From Prevotellaceae bacterium (GTDB taxonomy: Bacteria; Bacteroidota; Bacteroidia; Bacteroidales; Bacteroidaceae): a stretch of 8,979 nt of DNA. The translations under genes were made by a program, and so were the position numbers. How positions within the stretch are numbered: the stretch's first letter is position 1; every line of letters begins with the position of its first letter. Of the stretch, positions 5,582 to 8,979 are shown piece after piece. Under the pieces are notes generated by a model. That model searched no databases. It worked only from the letters and a program-made list of their open reading frames with translations, and was not told where the DNA came from. Location of the stretch: the NCBI GenBank assembly GCA_021204715.1, contig JAJPYW010000045.1, forward strand, positions 1 through 8,979. Reading direction: 5' to 3'.

Positions 5582-6715
5582 ATGATGAAAAAGTTATTTA
5601 TTGCAACTTTGTTGTTAGGAACGGCAATCGTAAGCGCCAATGCGCAGACGGCCGTAGTGGGGAACAAGTTTTCTGACAATTGGTCCCTTGGAATTTATGG
5701 CGGTGGAGTATCTCCGTTGCACCATGGGTCCATGCGCGGTATCCTTGGCATAAGCTTGGACAAGAAGATTACACCGGTCGTAGGGTTCGGCCTTGAATTC
5801 GCAGGCACTGTCAACACCACCGACAGCAAGACAGGATTCGACAACTCCAACCTCATGTTGGTGAACAACTTGAACTTGATGAACCTCTTCGGCGGCTACA
5901 AAGGCCGGCCCCGTGTGTTCGAGATCGAGACCGTTGTAGGCTTGGGCTGGCTGCATTATTATTACAACTCTAATAGGGGCAACGACCACAACAACCTCTC
6001 CGGCAAGTTAGGCTTGGACTTGAACTTCAACTTGGGAGAGAGCAAGGCATGGACGCTCGCCTTGAAGCCCGCCCTTGTGTACGATTTGAATCCTGAAACC
6101 AGCAACCACGTGCGCTTCAACTCCAACGATGCCGTATGGGAACTCACCGTAGGCTTGAAGTACCACTTCAAGACCAGCAACGGCGAGCACTACTTCACCC
6201 GCATCGAGGCTTGCGACCAGAGCGAGATTGACGCGTTGAACGCCAAGATCAACGCCCTGCGCGAAGACTTGGCCGGCAAGGACGCCGCCTTGAATGATGC
6301 CAACCAGAAGAATGCCGAGCTTGCCAAGGCATTGGAAGAGTGCCTCAACAAGGAGCCCGAAGTGATTACCGAGCCCGCTGTCACCACCAAGACATTGGAG
6401 TCTGTCATTACGTTCCGTCAAGGCAGCACCGCCATCGACGCTTCCCAGACGCCCAACGTAGAGCGCATCGCCACCTACTTGAAGAACCACAATGACGCTT
6501 CGGTCATCATCAAGGGCTATGCATCTCCCGAAGGCAGCATTGAAGTGAACGAGCGCATCGCCGCCCAGCGTGCCGAGGCCGTCAAGACCATGCTCACCGG
6601 CAAGTACAAGATTTCCGCCGACCGCATACAGGCAAGTGGCGAAGGCGTGGGCGACATGTTCGAGGAGCCCGACTGGAACCGCGTGAGCATCTGCACCATC
6701 AACAACGAAAACTAA
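5582..6715 (+). CDS. OmpA-family outer membrane protein
   Basis: This 377-residue protein has a signal peptide (MKKLFIATLLLGTAIVSANA, cleaved before or after the Gln near 22). Residues about 33-200 show alternating amphipathic strands consistent with an eight-stranded outer membrane barrel. A short heptad-rich coiled coil (EIDALNAKINALREDLAGKD onward, about 215-255) links to an OmpA-like peptidoglycan-binding domain at about 272-375 (VITFRQGSTAID, VIIKGYASPEGS, NERIAAQRAEAV, DWNRVSI). The usual ligand aspartate of the GxTD motif is replaced (GYASPEG), while the RA arginine is kept (Arg330). Two adjacent ATGs (5582, 5585) are possible starts. It has its own promoter, a structured leader and a strong terminator, so it is probably a highly expressed single-gene unit. 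It likely links the outer membrane to the cell wall. Confidence 0.93.
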   Translation: MMKKLFIATLLLGTAIVSANAQTAVVGNKFSDNWSLGIYGGGVSPLHHGSMRGILGISLDKKITPVVGFGLEFAGTVNTTDSKTGFDNSNLMLVNNLNLMNLFGGYKGRPRVFEIETVVGLGWLHYYYNSNRGNDHNNLSGKLGLDLNFNLGESKAWTLALKPALVYDLNPETSNHVRFNSNDAVWELTVGLKYHFKTSNGEHYFTRIEACDQSEIDALNAKINALREDLAGKDAALNDANQKNAELAKALEECLNKEPEVITEPAVTTKTLESVITFRQGSTAIDASQTPNVERIATYLKNHNDASVIIKGYASPEGSIEVNERIAAQRAEAVKTMLTGKYKISADRIQASGEGVGDMFEEPDWNRVSICTINNEN

Positions 6716-6739
6716 CCGGAGCATACGTTGAACCCATCT

Positions 6740-6777
6740 AAAAGTGGTTGTGTCCGCCGGACACAACCACTTTTTTT
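6740..6777 (+). terminator. Intrinsic terminator of ompA
   Basis: AAAGTGGTTGTGTCC (6741-6755) and GGACACAACCACTTT (6759-6773) form a perfect 15-bp stem with a GCC loop, and a run of seven T (6771-6777). The A at 6740 can add one more pair. The opposite strand also has a short T-run, so some bidirectional activity is possible. Confidence 0.95.
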
Positions 6778-6813
6778 ACGCATAAAAACTGTGATAAAAC
6801 AGATACTATAAAC

Positions 6814-6860
6814 AAGATTGTCCTTGCTACAAGCCGTTGTAACAAGGACAATCTTTTTTC
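6814..6860. terminator. Second strong hairpin between convergent genes
   Basis: AAGATTGTCCTTG (6814-6826) pairs with CAAGGACAATCTT (6843-6855); inside, TACAA (6828-6832) pairs with TTGTA (6837-6841) around a GCCG loop, with one mismatch between the two stems. On the plus strand it ends in six T, a full intrinsic terminator, although ompA is already terminated 40 bases earlier. On the minus strand it lies about 70 bases beyond the CYTH stop and is followed by TTGTTTATAG, so it could also end the CYTH operon. Confidence 0.8.
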
Positions 6861-6928
6861 TTCGGGGCGTTTCCACACGCCCTCTTGCGCTATTTTATGC
6901 CCGGCTTGCGCCGCATGCAGCTTTTACT

Positions 6929-7432
6929 TCACTTGCCGCTACCCGCCTCTTTGCTTGCGGCATGCGCCCAGCTCTTGTAAGGACACTTCATGAGTTGCGA
7001 ATTGTAGTAGCGCGCGTCGCCCGTCACCTCCTTTCCGAGGAAAGCGGGGCGCTCGAAAGGCTCGTCCTCGCCGGCAAGCTCCACTTCGGCCACCACCAAG
7101 CCTTCGTTCTCGCCATAGAACTCGTCTACCTCGAACACATGCTTGCCTGCGGCCACCAAGTAGCGCGTCTTGTCTATCATGCCCGGCTCGCACAGCGCCA
7201 TGAGCGCTTCCGCCTCTTCAAGCGGCAGCGCTTTCTCCCATTCATACCGGCTCATGCCCTTGCTGTCGGTGGCCCCTTTAATGGTGAGGAACCCCTCGCC
7301 GTCGCGTATGCGCACCCTTACCGTGCGTCCCCGCCGGCTGCAGATGTAACCTTGGCGTATGCGGCTCTTCGCGTAGGCTTGCCTTTTGTACTCGCCCTCC
7401 ACCAAGAACTTGCGTTCAATCTCCTGTGGCAT
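6929..7432 (-). CDS. CYTH-domain triphosphate tunnel metalloenzyme
   Basis: This 167-residue protein is a single CYTH domain. The signature ExExK is seen as EIERK at residues 4-8, and tunnel-lining residues fit VRVRIRDGEGFLTIKG (38-53), DKTRY (87-91), FEVDEF (100-105) and VVAEVEL (113-119). The order and length match the short bacterial group typified by the Nitrosomonas europaea enzyme, which hydrolyses inorganic tripolyphosphate with a divalent metal. CyaB-type adenylate cyclase and thiamine triphosphatase share the fold, so the substrate is inferred and uncertain. The protein has no signal peptide and should be cytosolic. The start at 7432 puts EIERK at the very N-terminus as expected. A 46-residue membrane protein gene ends 9 bp upstream, so the two are probably co-transcribed. 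Confidence 0.92.
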   Translation of the reverse strand: MPQEIERKFLVEGEYKRQAYAKSRIRQGYICSRRGRTVRVRIRDGEGFLTIKGATDSKGMSRYEWEKALPLEEAEALMALCEPGMIDKTRYLVAAGKHVFEVDEFYGENEGLVVAEVELAGEDEPFERPAFLGKEVTGDARYYNSQLMKCPYKSWAHAASKEAGSGK

Positions 7433-7441
7433 ATCCGCGCC

Positions 7442-7582
7442 TTAGTCAACGAACTGTGCCAATACCAATACCATCAGCACAATGATGACAACCGCGCCTA
7501 TGGTAATGCCTATCAATACTTTCCTGCCTTGCTTCTCGTCCCTGCGGGTGTGTTTCTTCTGTCCTTTCTTGTTTTTTGCCAT
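7442..7582 (-). CDS. 46-residue single-pass membrane microprotein
   Basis: A short frame runs from ATG at 7582 to TAA at 7442. The protein opens with a very basic, polar stretch (MAKNKKGQKKHTRRDEKQGR), followed by one long hydrophobic segment at about residues 22-43 (VLIGITIGAVVIIVLMVLVL) and a short AQFVD tail. Positive charges before the helix predict a cytoplasmic N-terminus. Support for it being real: a promoter with both -33 and -7 elements lies upstream, the leader would be about 37 bases, the composition is protein-like, and the stop is 9 bp before the CYTH start. I do not recognise a family and assign no function. Confidence 0.7.
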   Translation of the reverse strand: MAKNKKGQKKHTRRDEKQGRKVLIGITIGAVVIIVLMVLVLAQFVD

Positions 7583-7624
7583 GTTGATATGATTACTTTA
7601 TATACTTTTCCATGCAATGAATAA

Positions 7625-7656
7625 CAAAGTAAGGGGAAATTCGGGAACTATCCAAA
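7625..7656 (-). promoter_or_regulatory. Two-element Bacteroidetes promoter for the microprotein-CYTH operon
   Basis: On the minus strand TTTG (7653-7656) is followed after 20 bases by TTACTTTG (7625-7632). This fits TTTG-N19-21-TAnnTTTG with one mismatch in the -7 box. Transcription would start near 7619, giving a leader of about 37 bases to the ATG at 7582. It is the only promoter in the window where both elements are seen. Confidence 0.6.
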
Positions 7657-7730
7657 CGAAAACCAAAGAAAATTCCATGCCGCGCGTCGATTAGCATCCA
7701 TAAAAGTAGCACAATCTCGATAAACTTGCC

Positions 7731-7738
7731 TATCTTTG
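7731..7738 (+). promoter_or_regulatory. Bacteroidetes -7 box for the MIP18-lpxH operon
   Basis: TATCTTTG matches TAnnTTTG fully. Transcription would start near 7743-7745, leaving a leader of about 22-24 bases before the ATG at 7767. No clear -33 TTTG is present. It is divergent from the promoter at 7625-7656. Confidence 0.65.
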
Positions 7739-7766
7739 CTTTTCCAAACCAACACACCTGCCCGAA

Positions 7767-8078
7767 ATGACACAGTTTGAAATCGAAGAGAAGATAGTAG
7801 ACATGCTCAAGACCGTCTACGACCCGGAGATTCCCGTGAACGTCTACGACTTGGGGCTTATCTACAAGATAGACGTGACCGACGAAGGCGCCGTAGCCGT
7901 CGACATGACGCTTACCGCCCCCAATTGTCCCGTGGCCGATTTCATTTTGGAAGACGTCCGCCAGAAGATAGCCTCCATAGAAGGCGTCACCTCCACGGTG
8001 GTCAACTTGGTGTTCGAGCCCGAGTGGGACAAGGAGATGATGAGCGAAGAGGCCAAGTTGGAGTTGGGCTTCCTTTAG
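7767..8078 (+). CDS. MIP18/DUF59-family Fe-S assembly protein
   Basis: This 103-residue cytosolic protein is a stand-alone MIP18 (DUF59) domain, the family of SufT and PaaD that helps Fe-S cluster assembly or insertion into client proteins. The conserved points are visible: YDPEIPVNVYDLGLIY at residues 18-33, the reactive-cysteine motif TLTAPNCPVADFI (Cys54) and VNLVFEPEWDKEMMSEEAK at 79-97. The length is normal for a single-domain member. No other suf gene is nearby, so whether it works with SUF is inferred from the family. The gene is preceded by a good -7 box, and lpxH begins 24 bp after its stop on the same strand, suggesting one transcript. Confidence 0.92.
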   Translation: MTQFEIEEKIVDMLKTVYDPEIPVNVYDLGLIYKIDVTDEGAVAVDMTLTAPNCPVADFILEDVRQKIASIEGVTSTVVNLVFEPEWDKEMMSEEAKLELGFL

Positions 8079-8102
8079 CAACTTACCCCCAATCGACAGC
8101 AC

Positions 8103-8867
8103 ATGAAAAACATCTATTTCCTTTCCGACGCCCACCTTGGTTCCCGCGCCATAGAGCACGGGCGCACGCAAGAACGCCGCTTGGTGAACTTCCTTGACAG
8201 CATCAAAGAAAAGGCTTCGGCCGTGTACCTGCTTGGCGACATGTTCGACTTCTGGTATGAGTTCAAGCTTGTGGTGCCCAAGGGATATACCCGCTTCTTG
8301 GGCAAGCTCTCCGAGCTCACCGACCGTGGTGTGGAAGTACACTACTTCACGGGCAACCACGATATATGGTGTGGCGACTACCTGACGCGTGAGTGCGGCG
8401 TGACGCTGCACCGCGAGCCCATTACAGTGGAGCTCTACGGCAAAGAGTTCTACATTGCCCACGGCGACGGATTAGGCGACACCGAGAAATCCTTCAAGCT
8501 GCTGCGCGCGCTCTTTCACAGCCACACGGCTCAATGCCTCTTCTCGGCGTTGCACCCCCGTTGGAGCGTGGAGATAGGCTTGGAGTGGGCCAAGCACAGC
8601 CGCATGAAGCGGGAAGACGGACGCGAGCCCGACTATATGGGCGAAGCGCGCGAATACCTTGTGCTTTACACCAAGGAGTACTTGAAAACACATCCCGACA
8701 TCAACTACTTCATTTACGGACACCGCCACATAGAGCTCGACTTGCTGCTTAGCGCCACCTCGCGCATGCTCATTGTGGGCGACTGGATAAACCTCTTCAC
8801 CTACGCCGTGTTCGACGGCGAACGTATGTTCATGGAGAACTACATCGAAGGAGAGACCAAGCTGTGA
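8103..8867 (+). CDS. lpxH: UDP-2,3-diacylglucosamine diphosphatase
   Basis: This 254-residue calcineurin-like metallophosphoesterase should cut UDP-2,3-diacylglucosamine to lipid X and UMP, the fourth step of lipid A synthesis, at the inner face of the cytoplasmic membrane. All metal-binding motifs are present: SDAHLG (Asp9, His11), GDMFDFW (Asp46), GNHD (Asn85, His86), HGDG (His120) and GHRH (His207, His209). The GNHD form, in place of the E. coli GNRD, is seen in LpxH-related proteins outside the gammaproteobacteria, so a relative with another phosphodiester substrate is a small possibility. Trp/Phe/Arg-rich stretches between 140 and 185 would fit the lipid-binding insertion. It is second in an operon with the MIP18 gene. 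Confidence 0.85.
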   Translation: MKNIYFLSDAHLGSRAIEHGRTQERRLVNFLDSIKEKASAVYLLGDMFDFWYEFKLVVPKGYTRFLGKLSELTDRGVEVHYFTGNHDIWCGDYLTRECGVTLHREPITVELYGKEFYIAHGDGLGDTEKSFKLLRALFHSHTAQCLFSALHPRWSVEIGLEWAKHSRMKREDGREPDYMGEAREYLVLYTKEYLKTHPDINYFIYGHRHIELDLLLSATSRMLIVGDWINLFTYAVFDGERMFMENYIEGETKL

Positions 8868-8876
8868 CACGCTTGG

Positions 8877-8897
8877 GGCGCCGCTTCGACCGGCGCC
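8877..8897 (+). terminator. GC-rich hairpin after lpxH
   Basis: GGCGCCG (8877-8883) pairs with CGGCGCC (8891-8897) around CTTCGAC, nine bases after the lpxH stop. There is no T-run behind it, so it is at most a weak or factor-dependent terminator, or a 3'-end stabiliser. Confidence 0.4.
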
Positions 8898-8899
8898 TT

Positions 8900-8979
8900 G
8901 CCGCATAAAAAAAGCGGCGCGTTTCGATTCACCGCTTTACTTCGTGGCCGGCGGAATACAATAGAGCCGCATAAAAAAA
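8900..8979. repeat. 14-bp direct repeat at the right edge
   Basis: GCCGCATAAAAAAA occurs at 8900-8913 and again at 8966-8979, 66 bases apart, and the second copy is cut by the window end. The bases between are not otherwise repeated within the window. Both copies give a T7 tract on the minus strand, so the second may belong to another terminator lying just outside. Confidence 0.5.
8907..8938 (-). terminator. Intrinsic terminator for a minus-strand gene beyond the window
   Basis: Read on the minus strand, AAAGCGG (8938-8932) pairs with CCGCTTT (8917-8911) around a 14-base loop and runs into seven T (8913-8907). On the plus strand the T-run is lacking. This predicts a gene entering from the right and converging on lpxH. 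Confidence 0.65.

Noticed and set aside
5443..5676. 77-codon plus-strand frame overlapping the ompA leader and signal peptide
   Set aside because: It begins upstream of the -7 box, crosses the structured leader and overlaps ompA in another frame; no sign of coding.
6008..6766. 252-codon open frame on the minus strand opposite ompA
   Set aside because: It is antisense to the OmpA coding sequence and starts inside its terminator hairpin; codon bias on the coding strand explains it.
7593..8462. 289-codon open frame on the minus strand opposite MIP18 and lpxH
   Set aside because: It runs across two well-identified genes and their intergenic gap, has no recognisable domain and no promoter, so it is a shadow frame.

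Overview
The window looks like chromosomal DNA of a moderately GC-rich member of the Bacteroidales (Bacteroidaceae/Prevotellaceae-like). The main reason is that five genes or operons have a TAnnTTTG box, the -7 element of the Bacteroidetes primary sigma factor, shortly before their start. Starts are preceded by A-rich sequence rather than Shine-Dalgarno sites, and the protein set fits: an OmpA with a GYASPEG C-terminal domain, a TPR/beta-propeller lipoprotein-like secreted protein, FloA with a short NfeD, a TtcA-type PP-loop protein, CYTH, MIP18 and LpxH. I identified the genes by reading motifs, not by database search.

Layout. 1-173 (minus): 5' end of a GAF-domain protein of the free-methionine-sulfoxide reductase type, cut by the window edge. 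231-1109 (minus): a uridine-phosphorylase-like nucleoside phosphorylase. 1110-1288: a spacer holding a 2.3-copy 46-bp tandem repeat and an AT-rich box touching the phosphorylase start codon. 1289-4289 (minus): a probable three-gene operon, transcribed in the order secreted TPR/PD40 protein, NfeD-like membrane protein, flotillin-like FloA. 4290-4424: a divergent promoter region. 4425-5177 (plus): TtcA-family tRNA thiolation protein, apparently with almost no leader. 5178-5581: a 404-bp gene-free stretch with three copies of the AT-rich box, then the ompA promoter and a structured leader. 5582-6715 (plus): OmpA-family outer membrane protein, followed by two strong terminator hairpins. 6929-7582 (minus): CYTH triphosphate tunnel enzyme and, upstream in the same operon, a 46-residue membrane microprotein. 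7583-7766: divergent promoters. 7767-8867 (plus): MIP18/DUF59 protein and LpxH. 8868-8979: intergenic, with a terminator for an unseen minus-strand gene further right.

How they fit together. Much of the window concerns the envelope: OmpA anchors the outer membrane to peptidoglycan, LpxH makes lipid A precursors, and FloA/NfeD organise inner-membrane microdomains, probably with the secreted TPR/propeller protein encoded in front of them. The remaining genes are housekeeping: nucleoside salvage, tRNA modification, Fe-S assembly, methionine sulfoxide repair and polyphosphate/triphosphate chemistry. I see no phage, transposase, CRISPR array, tRNA or rRNA. No clearly new multi-gene system is visible. 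The least explained items are the non-coding repeats, the ompA leader, the microprotein and the TPR/propeller-NfeD-FloA operon.
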